Assembly (NCBI GenBank): GCA_946406435.1
Contig: CAMJKP010000013.1
Coordinates: 1-64,000 of the forward strand
Direction of reading: 5' to 3'
Length of the DNA stretch: 64,000 bases
Source: an uncultured Prevotellaceae bacterium
GTDB taxonomy: Bacteria > Bacteroidota > Bacteroidia > Bacteroidales > Bacteroidaceae
Made by a program: the position numbers and the translations under genes. This document shows, one piece after another, positions 1-8,950 of the stretch (the stretch's first letter is position 1; each line of letters opens with the position of its first letter). Below the pieces are notes generated by a model. That model had not been told where the DNA came from. It was given only the letters and a program-made list of their open reading frames with translations, and ran no database searches.

Positions 1-2
1 AT

Positions 3-77
3 ATGCTGTTGAAGCGATATGTTGAGAGTGGTAAGCTGAAGCATCTTGATAGAGGTGTGTACCAGAAACTATCATAA
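3..77 (+). CDS. C-terminal end of a gene entering from the left (partial)
   Basis: An open frame runs from the window edge to a TAA at 75-77 and encodes 24 residues ending in GVYQKLS. It is basic and looks like the tail of a small DNA-binding or regulatory protein, but too little is visible to name a family. It ends about 120 bases before the DUF5675 gene on the same strand. The ATG at 3 may be internal to the real gene. Confidence 0.3.
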   Translation: MLLKRYVESGKLKHLDRGVYQKLS

Positions 78-200
78 ACGGACCCTTTCCCCGCTTCCCC
101 TGCTTAGGGGAAGAGCCGGAGCGCTCAAAAGTCTCCCTATGCAGGGAGATTTAGAGGGTCTGAAACTATCATAATATCAGATATTAAAAACAGAGACACT

Positions 201-680
201 ATGATACTGACCTTGAAACGAATATACAAGAAGGGCACCTTTACTCTGGGTGCCCTTCAGATTCAGACTGAGAGTAATAGGGAGTTTCTCATGAACAGAT
301 ACTTCTGTGATACGCTTGAGCCTCACGCTATTGACTGGCGCAGGGAGGAGAAAGTGGCGGGTAAGACTGCCATTCCTACGGGGCGGTACAGGGTGGTGAT
401 GAGTTACAGTAAGACTTATAAGCGCAGGATGCCGTTCCTACAGAACGTGCCGCATTTCACGGGGATTATGATTCATACTGGCAATTCGCCAGATGACACC
501 CGAGGCTGCATTCTGGTGGGTAAGGCGGTACGGCCTCAGAAACCAGAGCAAGAGAACCCCACGGGCAAGGCAACGGTGATAGGCAGACTCACGGACTCAC
601 GTATCACATTTAATCGGCTGTATGAACTTATTAAGGAGGCGATGAAGAGAAATGAGGAGATTTTTCTAATTGTTAATTAA
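201..680 (+). CDS. DUF5675 family protein
   Basis: This 159-residue protein matches the DUF5675 pattern: a beta-rich N-terminus, an 'IPTGRY' segment near residues 57-62, and a core around residues 88-107 with an invariant-looking His (MIHTGN), the PDDTRGC segment and a downstream Gly. The His/Gly/Cys layout recalls L,D-transpeptidase-like folds, but catalytic activity is not established for the family. There is no signal peptide. DUF5675 genes in Bacteroidota often lie in prophage or mobile regions (family knowledge); no other phage gene is visible here. The ATG at 201 is the first start in the frame. Family assignment is fairly sure, function unknown. Confidence 0.75.
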   Translation: MILTLKRIYKKGTFTLGALQIQTESNREFLMNRYFCDTLEPHAIDWRREEKVAGKTAIPTGRYRVVMSYSKTYKRRMPFLQNVPHFTGIMIHTGNSPDDTRGCILVGKAVRPQKPEQENPTGKATVIGRLTDSRITFNRLYELIKEAMKRNEEIFLIVN

Positions 681-804
681 TAATGATTTTATCAACTCAC
701 GTTAAATCTGCAATATCTTGATAAAAAAACTTTTGAAATTCTTGTAATAATTCGGGAAGGGCATGCGTCAAATGGGCAAAAACATAACTTAAAAATTAGA
801 AAAT

Positions 805-1191
805 ATGAAAAAGATTATCTCTCTTTTTGCCCTGATGAGCATGCTCTTCATCGCAAGCAACGTTGATGCAAAGAATAACAAGTCACCCGAGACCGTAACA
901 GCCAAGAAAGTGACTGTCCTCAAAAAGGTATTCAAAAAGAACGACCATACTTATAAGGAAGCCTATAAATATGACGAGGATGGCAATATGGTAAACATAA
1001 TAACTTTTGTACACGAAGATGGTATATGGAAACCTGTCAGCGCATATAGCATTCACTATGGTGATAATGAAAATGTAGTGACCTTCGCCCTTTGGGATGA
1101 CCTGCACAAGACATTCACCCTGAATGCCAAGCAAAACAAATATAGCAACAAAGAATTTGCCTTCGTGATTGATTCTATTGCAGCAAGATAA
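805..1191 (+). CDS. Small secreted protein, DUF3836-like
   Basis: This 128-residue protein begins with a clear Sec signal peptide (MKKIISLFALMSMLFIASNV, cleavage probably after DA near residue 22). The mature part holds two YD-type beta motifs (KYDEDGNMV and IHYGDNENV), as in the DUF3836 family of short periplasmic or surface Bacteroidota proteins with no known function. It stands alone, with about 125 bases before it and a repeat-like element after it. Family assignment rests on motif recall only, so it is moderate; that the gene is real and secreted is more certain. Confidence 0.6.
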   Translation: MKKIISLFALMSMLFIASNVDAKNNKSPETVTAKKVTVLKKVFKKNDHTYKEAYKYDEDGNMVNIITFVHEDGIWKPVSAYSIHYGDNENVVTFALWDDLHKTFTLNAKQNKYSNKEFAFVIDSIAAR

Positions 1192-1224
1192 CAGGCAACC
1201 GTGTTATCTTTATCCAATAATAAT

Positions 1225-1402
1225 TTTTTTATCAAGAATTAGAGAATTTGAGAAGTTTGAATTAATGCGAAGGAGAGGAAATTGCTACTTGCGTAGCATT
1301 TGAGAATAGGCGCATGATTGGCAGGAGCGTAAGCGATATTTCTCAAATTCCCATAAATTCAAAAAAGAAAAATTCTCTAATTCTCTAATTCTTGATAAAA
1401 TT
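1225..1402. repeat. MITE-like element with inverted ends
   Basis: The gene-free stretch after 1191 begins with a run reading ATCAAGAATTAGAGAA (from 1231) and ends with its inverse TTCTCTAATTCTTGAT (1381-1396); further inner inverted pairs involve TTTGAGAA / TTCTCAAA. No reading frame is present. A related left end occurs at about 4426-4445. It looks like a small non-coding mobile or dispersed repeat, but no target-site duplication was established. Confidence 0.5.
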
Positions 1403-1443
1403 AAATGATTGAGTAGCTAACCGCAGCGTAATATACAGAAAAA

Positions 1444-1470
1444 GCCGCTTAAGGATAATCCTTAAGCGGC
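1444..1470 (-). terminator. Rho-independent terminator of the TonB receptor gene
   Basis: A perfect 11-bp stem (GCCGCTTAAGG / CCTTAAGCGGC) with a 5-nt loop lies about 45 bases past the receptor stop codon. In the minus direction it is followed by a run of five T. Confidence 0.85.
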
Positions 1471-1514
1471 GAATTCTATAATTATACATGTAATCTAAAA
1501 CTGCGGGCTGCTGT

Positions 1515-3932
1515 TTAGAACTCAATCTTATAGCTGATGTTAGGCAGGGAGAGGGTGAAGGTTGACTCCTTGAACTCGTCCTTGTGATAGTCGTAGGTAT
1601 AACCATACTGGCTCTTGGTGCCTGTGCAGTTGATGTGCTTGATGCTGAACTCGTGTGACAACTTCTTCTTGTTGATGCGATAGCTGATGGTGTAGTGGAT
1701 AATCAGCATTGGGTCGTACTGCTTAGAGAAACACTCGTCCTCAAAGTACTGGACTTCAAAATTAGGGTGTAAGAGAGTCTTTTCCTTATCAACAGGGGTG
1801 TCACGGTCACCTCCCTGGAATGTTGCCTTTACGTTGATACTCAGCATGTTGTTGTTGTTACGTCCAAGCATCCATTCCTTACCGCCAAGTACGTTGATGA
1901 TGTAGTTGCGGTCGAAGAGTGTGTGACGCCATTTGCCATCGCCGCCCTTATACTTACTGCTGAAGAATGAGCCGTTAGCCATTCCGTACCAGCCGTTCTT
2001 CATATAACGCTCAAGGGTGACATCAACACCGTAGTTGCGACCCTTACCCTTGTTTACAAGTGCCTTGTCGAGGTAGAACTCCTGACGGTTGAGCACAGAA
2101 TATGGCTTGCCGTCCTCTACAGGAACGTTGAACAGATACTGATAGAATGGCTCTACCTTCAGGTTCCAGTGGTCAGAGAGTTTCCAAGCGAAAGTAGCCA
2201 TGAGGTGATGGCTCTTGGTGAATCCGAGCTTCTTGTTTACAAGTTCGTTGTTGTTTGGATCAACCGTAGGGTTCCAGTTGTTGCTCTCATCTGGTTGTGG
2301 GATATTGCGTGTGAAGTAGATGTCGGTCTTCTCCGCACGGCTATGGAGTCCGTAAGCCAAAGCGAGGGTTATGTCATCGCTCAGCTTGCGTGACATGCTC
2401 ACACGAGGCTCGAAGGTTGTAGCTCCGTTGAGGAGAAGGTGCTGCACGTTGAATCCTGCATTGAGCGTTGTCTTTGGGTTGAGCGTGAATGAATGTGCTG
2501 TGAAGCCTGAGAAAAGCGTTGTGTTGCCGTCGTTATCACATATAGTGTGAAGAGGATCGTGGAGCACGTACGCAGATCTGATTTTCACATTGAAGAGCAT
2601 CTCAGTAAGTACGGCACCATACTGAGCCAGCCAACGGTTTGAATGGCGGTGGGTATAGGTGGTACGTGCTGTGATGTTTGTAAAGCTTCTTCCCTCGTCG
2701 AAGAAAGGCTCTCGTTTTAAGTCATCGGTGTTATCACGTGTGTAAATATCTGCAGGAAGGTCGTAATATACATCCTGTGTGAACTCGTCCTTGTTGTATG
2801 TCACGCCTATGCTGCTCTTCAACTGTCCGTGCTTCATTGGCAGAACGTGTCCTACGCCCATAGCACCCATCCACTGGTTGCTGAATGCATAGCACTCATC
2901 GAATTTTGACTCCCAGTCCTTTGGAGAGCTCTCGCGGTGGAAGTGGTCGAAGAATCCAGTTCCCCATACGGTGAATGTGCCAGCCTTGCGGGTTGGGATG
3001 TTGAACTTGAAGTTTAGGTCCTGATAGTCCATTACCTGTCCCTGCATGTCGATAAGATTCATTCGGCTTGCAAGACCAGTCATTGAGTATCTGTAGTTTA
3101 CGAGGTAAGAAGCACCTGTCTTCTTGTTCAACGGACCTTCTGAAGCCACGTCGATACCTGCCACACCAATCTGGAAGGCATGCTCGAACTTATGGTCGTT
3201 ACCGTTGCGCATCTTCATATCGAACACACCAGAAACGGCATTGCCGTATTCTGCAGGGAAGGCAGAGGTGAGGAAGTCGGAGTTACCGATACACATTGCA
3301 GAGAGTGAAGAGAAGATACCGCCGCCAAGTACTGAGATGTCAGAGAAATGGTTTGGGTTAGGAATCTCGATGTCCTCAAGTCGCCAAGAGAGTAGGTGAG
3401 GGGCGTTACCGTGAATAGAGATGCCGTTGGTTGCTCCACTTGTTGCTACTCCTGAGAATGAGCTTGCCAGACGTGCAGGGTCGTCGAAACCGCCTGCATA
3501 TCGGCTTGCCTCCTCGACGCTGAACATACGTCCGCCTGTGAGTACCATTTTATTAAGAGTGTTCTCCTTTGCGAGGTTAGGACGTACAACCACGTCTGCG
3601 AGTGTGGTCTGGTCTTCCTGAAGTCGGATATCGATATTCGTTTCCTTTGCAGAGGTAACGAGCACATCGCTAAGGTCCACGGTCTGGAAGCCAACGTAGT
3701 TACAACGCACGGTATGACGTCCTACCTTGACGTTCTTGATCTGGAACTTTCCGAGGCTGTCGGTAATACATACCATGTCCTTGGAATTATCCACCTGGAC
3801 TGTAGCGAATGGGAGAGGTTCACGTGTTACGGCATCTGTTACGACGCCTCGAATGGTTTGGGTAATCTGTGCATGAGATGTGAATGTAATGCCTACGAGA
3901 GTAATAAGCAAGAATACAATTCTTTTTACCAT
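1515..3932 (-). CDS. TonB-dependent outer-membrane receptor
   Basis: An 805-residue outer-membrane protein. It has a signal peptide ending in SHAQ (residue ~21), then a carboxypeptidase-regulatory-like beta-sandwich (about 25-108, starting TIRGVVTDA), a plug region (about 115-240, including PAEYGNAVSGVFD) and a beta-barrel ending in the aromatic C-terminus NISYKIEF expected for outer-membrane insertion. Such receptors import siderophores, vitamins or glycans using TonB energy. No SusD partner follows, so this is not a SusC/SusD pair and the substrate cannot be told. It is transcribed alone, from a promoter at 4127-4158 through a repeat-containing leader, and ends at a strong terminator. Confidence 0.85.
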   Translation of the reverse strand: MVKRIVFLLITLVGITFTSHAQITQTIRGVVTDAVTREPLPFATVQVDNSKDMVCITDSLGKFQIKNVKVGRHTVRCNYVGFQTVDLSDVLVTSAKETNIDIRLQEDQTTLADVVVRPNLAKENTLNKMVLTGGRMFSVEEASRYAGGFDDPARLASSFSGVATSGATNGISIHGNAPHLLSWRLEDIEIPNPNHFSDISVLGGGIFSSLSAMCIGNSDFLTSAFPAEYGNAVSGVFDMKMRNGNDHKFEHAFQIGVAGIDVASEGPLNKKTGASYLVNYRYSMTGLASRMNLIDMQGQVMDYQDLNFKFNIPTRKAGTFTVWGTGFFDHFHRESSPKDWESKFDECYAFSNQWMGAMGVGHVLPMKHGQLKSSIGVTYNKDEFTQDVYYDLPADIYTRDNTDDLKREPFFDEGRSFTNITARTTYTHRHSNRWLAQYGAVLTEMLFNVKIRSAYVLHDPLHTICDNDGNTTLFSGFTAHSFTLNPKTTLNAGFNVQHLLLNGATTFEPRVSMSRKLSDDITLALAYGLHSRAEKTDIYFTRNIPQPDESNNWNPTVDPNNNELVNKKLGFTKSHHLMATFAWKLSDHWNLKVEPFYQYLFNVPVEDGKPYSVLNRQEFYLDKALVNKGKGRNYGVDVTLERYMKNGWYGMANGSFFSSKYKGGDGKWRHTLFDRNYIINVLGGKEWMLGRNNNNMLSINVKATFQGGDRDTPVDKEKTLLHPNFEVQYFEDECFSKQYDPMLIIHYTISYRINKKKLSHEFSIKHINCTGTKSQYGYTYDYHKDEFKESTFTLSLPNISYKIEF

Positions 3933-3973
3933 TTTGATTATTTGTTAATGTTTGATTTTTGATTTCCGAGCGC

Positions 3974-4134
3974 AACGTGTGAAGCACCTCGCACGAAAGA
4001 AATAGTGCAAGTCAGCCTCAAGCTGGAGCACGTTTCAAATTTTCGAGTGCAACGTGTGAAACACCTCGCACGAAGAAAATAAAGCAGGTTGACTGCAAGT
4101 CTGCGCTTGTCTCTGATTTTCGAGTGCAAAATTA
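3974..4134. repeat. Two tandem ~77-bp repeats in the receptor gene leader
   Basis: Two units start at 3974 and 4051 (period 77), each beginning AACGTGTGAA.CACCTCGCACG. The array ends at GTGCAAAATTA, which overlaps the -7 promoter element of the minus-strand receptor gene. The units are related in sequence to the 81-bp units at 24686-24928: both contain AACGTG, AGCACCTCGCACG, GTGCA.GTCAGCC and GC.CACGT in the same order. The units therefore form the first transcribed part of the receptor mRNA leader. Confidence 0.75.
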
Positions 4135-4158
4135 CTACATCCTGCATAAAGATACAAT
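4127..4158 (-). promoter_or_regulatory. Promoter of the TonB receptor gene
   Basis: On the minus strand a -7 element TAATTTTG (4127-4134) is preceded, after a 20-nt spacer, by an ATTG -33 element (4155-4158). The spacing matches the other promoters of this window. The predicted start near 4120 gives a leader of about 190 nt that contains the tandem repeats. Confidence 0.6.
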
Positions 4159-4269
4159 ATTTTCGTGTGACAATTATGTGACCATATGTTTCAGTCACGT
4201 GAAAGTCACACAAAATTACTACTTTTTGAACGATATTTCTACTCGTTTTGTCGAAAAATGCACGTTTCA

Positions 4270-5815
4270 TGTATCATTTTCTATTTTAATGCCAATTGCG
4301 TATTTATTATATAATGTGTATTCGAGATGCGCACCTTGCGGTGCTTGAACTGACAATAATTATTCGCTGAAGCTCATCAAGCTACGCAAGTTCCCAATCT
4401 TACCAATCTTTTCAATCTTAAAATTTTATCAAGAATTAGAGAGATTTGTCGAAGACCCTCTGACCACAGGGAAGAAATTAGAGATTTTTTTCTTTTTGAA
4501 TTTATGCGAATTTGAGAAAGGTCGCTTGCGCTCCTTTTTCCTTGGAACAAAAATTTAAGACGATGACCAGAAAATTTATCCCAGAAAATTATATTTTAGA
4601 ACGCAAAGGCGCTAAGATGCAAAGAATTTTGGATTCTGCGAGCGCCGAAGGTGCGACATCTAATAGGGCAGTTCGTAAGGGCTGTTATATGATAGGGATA
4701 GAGTGATTTGAGCGCCGTAGGTACGATACCTATAATAAGTGCCGCACCTACGGCGCTCATTAATTATATTGCTATTTGTGGTAGCCCTTACGGACTACCC
4801 TTTTAAGTGTCGGGCTTACAGCCATCTACGAGAACGCAAAGTTTTTTCTTGAATACAGAATGCAGATTAAAGGGATTTTTCGCTTACGCTCGTGATTTAC
4901 ATCTGTGAGATCCCGAATATCTGTGGTTAAATAAAAAAGAAGCGGATGTATCTGATGTATCTGATTTCTTGAATTTCATTATAGTTGTTTTTTTTATGTG
5001 TATTATATCTGTGTTATCCTGAATATCTGTGGTTAAATAATAATGTATCTGATGTGCCTGGAAGGCAATACCATTAGTAACCCCGTACATACGAGTGAAA
5101 CGAGGATGTGCGGGGATGATACTCATCGTCTATCTTTTTTGCCTGGAAGGCAGTACATCGCGAGAGTTGGTATATCATGTACAGCCCTCCATGCTGGTGA
5201 AGACAGTCGGCTTTCTATCCGGGGGCATCTTCTCCTTCGTCGAGTATGCCCTCGGTTACTCATAGTGCAGCCTTCCAGGCTATGTCCTAATCCCACTAAA
5301 AAGAATTTATCCGTATTTACCCTAACGGCGGGCTGAAGGCCCAATAGCACATAGCCTAGGGCATCGCCCTAGGTATGGAGAACAAATTATTTCGCCCTGT
5401 AAGGGCAAAAGCATTAATTCATATTGGGGCTTTTGCCCTTACAGGGCGATAGCTATCCCTCCAAATTCCCCATGGCGATGCCATGGGCTAGTAGCTCATT
5501 GCCCTTTCAGGGCGCTATCGGATAATCTTTTGAAATTCGTGAATAATTAATGGGTAATTCATGGGTAATTACTTCCCTACGGTCAGTGGGTCTGCGACAA
5601 ATCTCGTGTAGCTCCACGCAGTGGCTAAAAGATTTCAGAATGCACTTTGCTGCAAATATATCAGAAATCGAGAAAATGCAAAACGACGAAAAAGTATTGC
5701 ACACTACGATAATGGTGTGCGCAAAAAATGTTCTGGAAAAGACCGATTCGTCGATAAAAAATGGCATTTCAGGAAATTTAATACATTTTTCTTCGGATAT
5801 ATTGTTTAATTTTAC
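4270..5815. other. Gene-free stretch packed with palindromes and repeats
   Basis: I see no convincing gene here; the short frames lack coding character and cross hairpins. It holds: a partial copy of the 1231 repeat (about 4426-4445); a 13-bp inverted pair GAGCGCCGTAGGT (4710-4722 / 4746-4758) nested inside a second pair built on GTAAGGGCT (about 4667-4686 / 4782-4801); a direct repeat ending ATATCTGTGGTTAAATAA at about 4916-4933 and 5023-5040; and the palindrome cluster at 5355-5487 listed separately. The last 300 bases lead into the acyl-CoA synthetase promoter. Confidence 0.6.
5355..5487. repeat. Cluster of three perfect palindromes (REP-like)
   Basis: Three hairpins follow one another: CCTAGGGC-atc-GCCCTAGG (5355-5373), a 20-bp pair CGCCCTGTAAGGGCAAAAGC (5393-5412) with its inverse at 5429-5448, and CCCATGGC-gat-GCCATGGG (5469-5487). 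All three contain a GCCC/GGGC core next to a 3-nt GAT/ATC loop or an AT-rich loop. The layout suggests a dispersed REP-like unit rather than a gene-specific terminator. Confidence 0.7.
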
Positions 5816-5823
5816 TACTTTTG
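5816..5823 (+). promoter_or_regulatory. Likely -7 element for the acyl-CoA synthetase gene
   Basis: TACTTTTG fits TAnnTTTG and lies 30 bases before the ATG. No good TTTG is seen at the usual 20-nt spacing upstream, so the assignment is tentative. Confidence 0.4.
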
Positions 5824-5853
5824 CTTTGCATTTGCTAGAACAAAACAAAAGTT

Positions 5854-7497
5854 ATGCTTAAACAATTTGTTAAAAAGACGGAGTTCTCCTCATACGAGGA
5901 CTTCCTGGAAAATTTCAAAGTCAATGTACCTGAAGACTTCAACTTCGGATATGACGTAATCGACAAATACGCCCAGGAGATGCCTGATAAGGAGGCAATA
6001 ATATGGGTTAACGATAAAGGTGAGCAGAAACATATCACTTATCGCGCTTTCAAGAACACAAGCGACAGATGCGCATCGTTCCTTCAGGAAATGGGTGTGA
6101 AGAAAGGTGACAGGGTGATGCTTATACTGAAGCGAAGGATAGAGTGGTGGTACACCATGGTTGCCCTTCACAAGCTCGGTGCCGTTGCTATTCCTGCAAC
6201 TCACATGCTCACCGATAAGGATATCATCTACCGTTGTCACATGGCTGGTATTGGCTATATCGTGGCTTGCGGAGACCAGAACGTCCTCTGTAACGTGCAG
6301 AAGGCAAAGCGCTACTGCCCAACCTTGCGCCATTGTATTTCTATTGGTCCTACTATTCCTAACGGCTGGTATGACTTCTGGCGCGGACTTCAGGAGGCAG
6401 AACCTTTCGAGGCTCCTGAGAGGAATAAGGTAACTGATGACTTCCTTCTCTATTTTACAAGTGGAACAACGGGCGAGCCTAAGATGGTGATGCACGACTA
6501 CTCTTATCCGCTTGCGCATATCCTCACAGCCAAGTACTGGCATAACGTGCATGAGGGTTCGCTTCACTTCACACTTGCCGACACAGGATGGGGCAAGGCT
6601 GTATGGGGTAAGTTCTATGGTCAGATGATTTCTGGTGCTACTGTCTTCGTATATGACTATGAAGGTCAGTTCAAGCCAAAGGATCTTCTGCAGATAATGC
6701 AGGACTACAAGATAACATCTTTCTGCGCACCTCCAACCATTTACCGTTTCCTTATTCGCGAGGACTTGAGCGCATACGACTTGTCAGCCTTACAATACTG
6801 CACAACGGCAGGCGAGGCTCTCAATCCAAGCGTGTTCGACGAATGGCAGAAGAAGACAGGCATTATGATATATGAGTCATACGGTCAGACAGAGACGACG
6901 CTCGTTGTAGGCACCTATCCTTGGGTTAAGCCAAAGCCAGGAGCTATGGGCGTTAGGAATCCGCAATATGATATTGACATCGTAGATGGCGAACAGAAGA
7001 GCGTAGGACCAATGGAGCACGGAGAACTTGTGATACGTGTGGATAAGGGCAAGCCTCTCGGACTCTTTAAGGGCTACTATCGTGATGAGAATATGACCAA
7101 GGAGAGAATCCAGAACGGACTCTATTATACAGGTGATATCGTATATCGTGATGAGGATGGATATCTTTGGTTTGTATCTCGTTCGGACGATGTTATCAAG
7201 ACATCAGGCTATCGTGTAGGACCATTCGAGGTAGAGTCTGCGCTTATGACTCATCCTGCTGTTGTAGAATGTGCTATTACCGCTGTTCCTGATGATATTC
7301 GCGGTCAGATAGTAAAGGCTACCATCGTTCTTGCCGATGAATACAAGGACAAGGCTGGCGATGCTTTGGCAAAGGAGTTGCAGAATCACGTAAAGCATGA
7401 GACCGCTCCGTATAAATACCCTCGTGTCGTGGAATTCGTTGATGAGCTTCCTAAGACCATAAGCGGAAAGATACAGAGGTTTAAGTTGAAGAAGTAG
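5854..7497 (+). CDS. AMP-forming acyl-CoA synthetase
   Basis: This 547-residue enzyme belongs to the ANL superfamily, which activates a carboxylic acid with ATP to an acyl-adenylate and transfers it to CoA. Visible motifs: the P-loop-like YFTSGTTGEPKM (about 200-211), the YESYGQTET motif (about 343-351), YTGD (about 428-431), the hinge segment DDVIKTSGYRVGPFEVE (about 445-461), and the C-terminal PKTISGKIQR carrying the catalytic Lys. Length and motifs resemble medium-chain acyl-CoA or acetyl-CoA-like synthetases of Bacteroidota. No signal peptide, so it is cytosolic. It is monocistronic and ends before a bidirectional hairpin. Exact substrate chain length cannot be read from the sequence. 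Confidence 0.88.
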   Translation: MLKQFVKKTEFSSYEDFLENFKVNVPEDFNFGYDVIDKYAQEMPDKEAIIWVNDKGEQKHITYRAFKNTSDRCASFLQEMGVKKGDRVMLILKRRIEWWYTMVALHKLGAVAIPATHMLTDKDIIYRCHMAGIGYIVACGDQNVLCNVQKAKRYCPTLRHCISIGPTIPNGWYDFWRGLQEAEPFEAPERNKVTDDFLLYFTSGTTGEPKMVMHDYSYPLAHILTAKYWHNVHEGSLHFTLADTGWGKAVWGKFYGQMISGATVFVYDYEGQFKPKDLLQIMQDYKITSFCAPPTIYRFLIREDLSAYDLSALQYCTTAGEALNPSVFDEWQKKTGIMIYESYGQTETTLVVGTYPWVKPKPGAMGVRNPQYDIDIVDGEQKSVGPMEHGELVIRVDKGKPLGLFKGYYRDENMTKERIQNGLYYTGDIVYRDEDGYLWFVSRSDDVIKTSGYRVGPFEVESALMTHPAVVECAITAVPDDIRGQIVKATIVLADEYKDKAGDALAKELQNHVKHETAPYKYPRVVEFVDELPKTISGKIQRFKLKK

Positions 7498-7499
7498 GA

Positions 7500-7638
7500 G
7501 CCCCCCTCTGACTCCCCCGAGGGGGAGGACTCTTGATAGTATATAAACATAACAATCCCCTATTCAGTTCCTTGTTTGGATTGAATAGGGGATTTTACTA
7601 TATAAACATCCTCCCCCTCGGGGGAGTTAGAGGGGGGC
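7500..7638. repeat. 30-bp inverted repeat around the convergent gene ends
   Basis: Left arm 7500-7529 and right arm 7609-7638 are inverse copies with one G-T type mismatch, rich in runs of C and G. The right arm ends just before the dehydrogenase stop codon (on the minus strand). The pair encloses the terminator at 7554-7594, so both convergent transcripts can fold a large nested hairpin. Confidence 0.75.
7554..7594. terminator. Bidirectional terminator between convergent genes
   Basis: A 13-bp stem (AATCCCCTATTCA / TGAATAGGGGATT) with a 15-nt loop sits midway between the synthetase and dehydrogenase stop codons. T-rich flanks are short on both sides. Confidence 0.65.
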
Positions 7639-7639
7639 C

Positions 7640-8827
7640 TTACTTCGCCATCTGATAAATCTTGATGACATCAGCTTTCTTGAGGACCTTGAGACCGCCA
7701 ACGGTTGTTGTATCGCCGTTGGTGCATTTGTCTGCCATATCCTCAATCTCTGCCTCGCTAATCTCCTTGCCTATGAGGGTGTGGATGTTTGTAGGCATAC
7801 CGATAGAGTTGAAGAACTTCTCCATAGCCTGAATACCAGCCTCGGCAGCTTCAAGGTCACTCATACCTGTTGTATCGATACACATCACATTACGTGCGAA
7901 ACGTGCAAAGCGTGGCATATTCTCCTCACGTGTATAGCGTGCCCAAGAGCCCCACATAGCTGCAAGACCAGCACCATGACTTACATCGAACATACCTGAC
8001 AGCTCATGCTCGATGCAATGTGTTGCCCAGTCGCCTGTCGTTCCGCAGCCGGTAAGGTCGTTATGTGCAAGTGAACCTGCCCACATTACGTTGGCACGAC
8101 TCTTATAGTCGGTAGGATTGTCGAGTGCCTTTCTGCCTTCTTTCATACAAGTGCGAAGAACAGCCTCTGCGATTGCGTCGGTTATCTCCATATCGTCATC
8201 CTTGCTGAAATAACGCTCCATAGTGTGCATCATCATATCTGTGATGCCACAAGCTGTCTGCCATGCAGGTAGGGTATAGGTGAGTTCCGGATTCATAATA
8301 GCGAACTTGCAGCGGAACTCATCCACGCAATAGTCCTTCTTCAACCAGCCCTTAACCTCGTCGTTTGTAATAACAGAGCCGTCGCTCATCTCACTTCCTG
8401 CAGCAGGAATTGTGAGGATGCAGCCTATTGGAAGGTATTTCGTAGCGTGGTCCTTATGTTCGTAGAGTGTCCACACATCGCCATCGTAGAAACGGCCAGA
8501 AGAGATTGCCTTACAAGAGTCGATAACAGAACCGCCACCTACAGCCAGGAGGAAGTCGATGTTCTCTGCCTTACAAAGCTCTATACCTTTTCTTACGAGG
8601 GACAGACGTGGATTTGGCTTGACGCCTCCAAGTTTTACGTATTCTATACCTGCATCAGAGAGTTGCTTCTCAACTGTTGCTAAAAGACCGGATTTAACGG
8701 CACTCTGGCCACCATAGTGTAAAAGGACTTTCTTGCCTCCGTATTTCTTTACGAGAGAGGCAACTTCTTTCTCTGTGTCGCGACCGAACAAAACGTGTGT
8801 TGGTGCGTAGTACTTGAAATTTTGCAT
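7640..8827 (-). CDS. Iron-containing alcohol dehydrogenase (YqhD/BdhA-like)
   Basis: A 395-residue group III alcohol dehydrogenase that reduces aldehydes with NAD(P)H. Evidence: the N-terminal FGRDTEKEV, the nucleotide-binding AVGGGSVIDSCKAIS (about 94-108), the TIPAAGSEMS segment (about 140-149), and metal ligands in the region ITDMMMHTMERYF (about 196-208) and IEHELSGMFDVSHGAGLA (about 271-288), where the His residues bind Fe. The full-length match to butanol dehydrogenase/YqhD proteins is clear. It is cytosolic and transcribed alone from a well-formed promoter at 8915-8946. The likely role is aldehyde detoxification or fermentative alcohol formation; the real substrate is unknown. Confidence 0.9.
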   Translation of the reverse strand: MQNFKYYAPTHVLFGRDTEKEVASLVKKYGGKKVLLHYGGQSAVKSGLLATVEKQLSDAGIEYVKLGGVKPNPRLSLVRKGIELCKAENIDFLLAVGGGSVIDSCKAISSGRFYDGDVWTLYEHKDHATKYLPIGCILTIPAAGSEMSDGSVITNDEVKGWLKKDYCVDEFRCKFAIMNPELTYTLPAWQTACGITDMMMHTMERYFSKDDDMEITDAIAEAVLRTCMKEGRKALDNPTDYKSRANVMWAGSLAHNDLTGCGTTGDWATHCIEHELSGMFDVSHGAGLAAMWGSWARYTREENMPRFARFARNVMCIDTTGMSDLEAAEAGIQAMEKFFNSIGMPTNIHTLIGKEISEAEIEDMADKCTNGDTTTVGGLKVLKKADVIKIYQMAK

Positions 8828-8914
8828 GATTTTTCTTAGTAGAACTTTAATGTATGAATAAATTTTTCGCTTGTTTAGCTCAACAAGCTACGCAAGTCAT
8901 TTAGTTTCAGAGGA

Positions 8915-8946
8915 CAAAGATAGGCATTTTCATGCAAAAATCCAAA
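8915..8946 (-). promoter_or_regulatory. Promoter of the alcohol dehydrogenase gene
   Basis: On the minus strand TTTG (8943-8946), a 20-nt spacer and TATCTTTG (8915-8922). The predicted start near 8908 leaves a leader of about 80 nt containing the pair AGCTTGTTGAGCT. Confidence 0.75.
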
Positions 8947-8950
8947 TTTT

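Noticed and set aside
1515..3932. SusC-type glycan importer
   Set aside because: No SusD gene follows and the length is short for SusC; a plain TonB receptor with a carboxypeptidase-like domain fits better.
4124..4348. 74-residue frame beside the receptor promoter
   Set aside because: It crosses the promoter and AT-rich leader and has no coding character.
5550..5861. 103-residue frame before the acyl-CoA synthetase gene
   Set aside because: It overlaps the synthetase start and -7 element, has no recognisable domain, and the opposite strand holds an equally long frame.
5890..6567. 225-residue minus-strand frame
   Set aside because: Shadow of the acyl-CoA synthetase gene, whose motifs are unambiguous.
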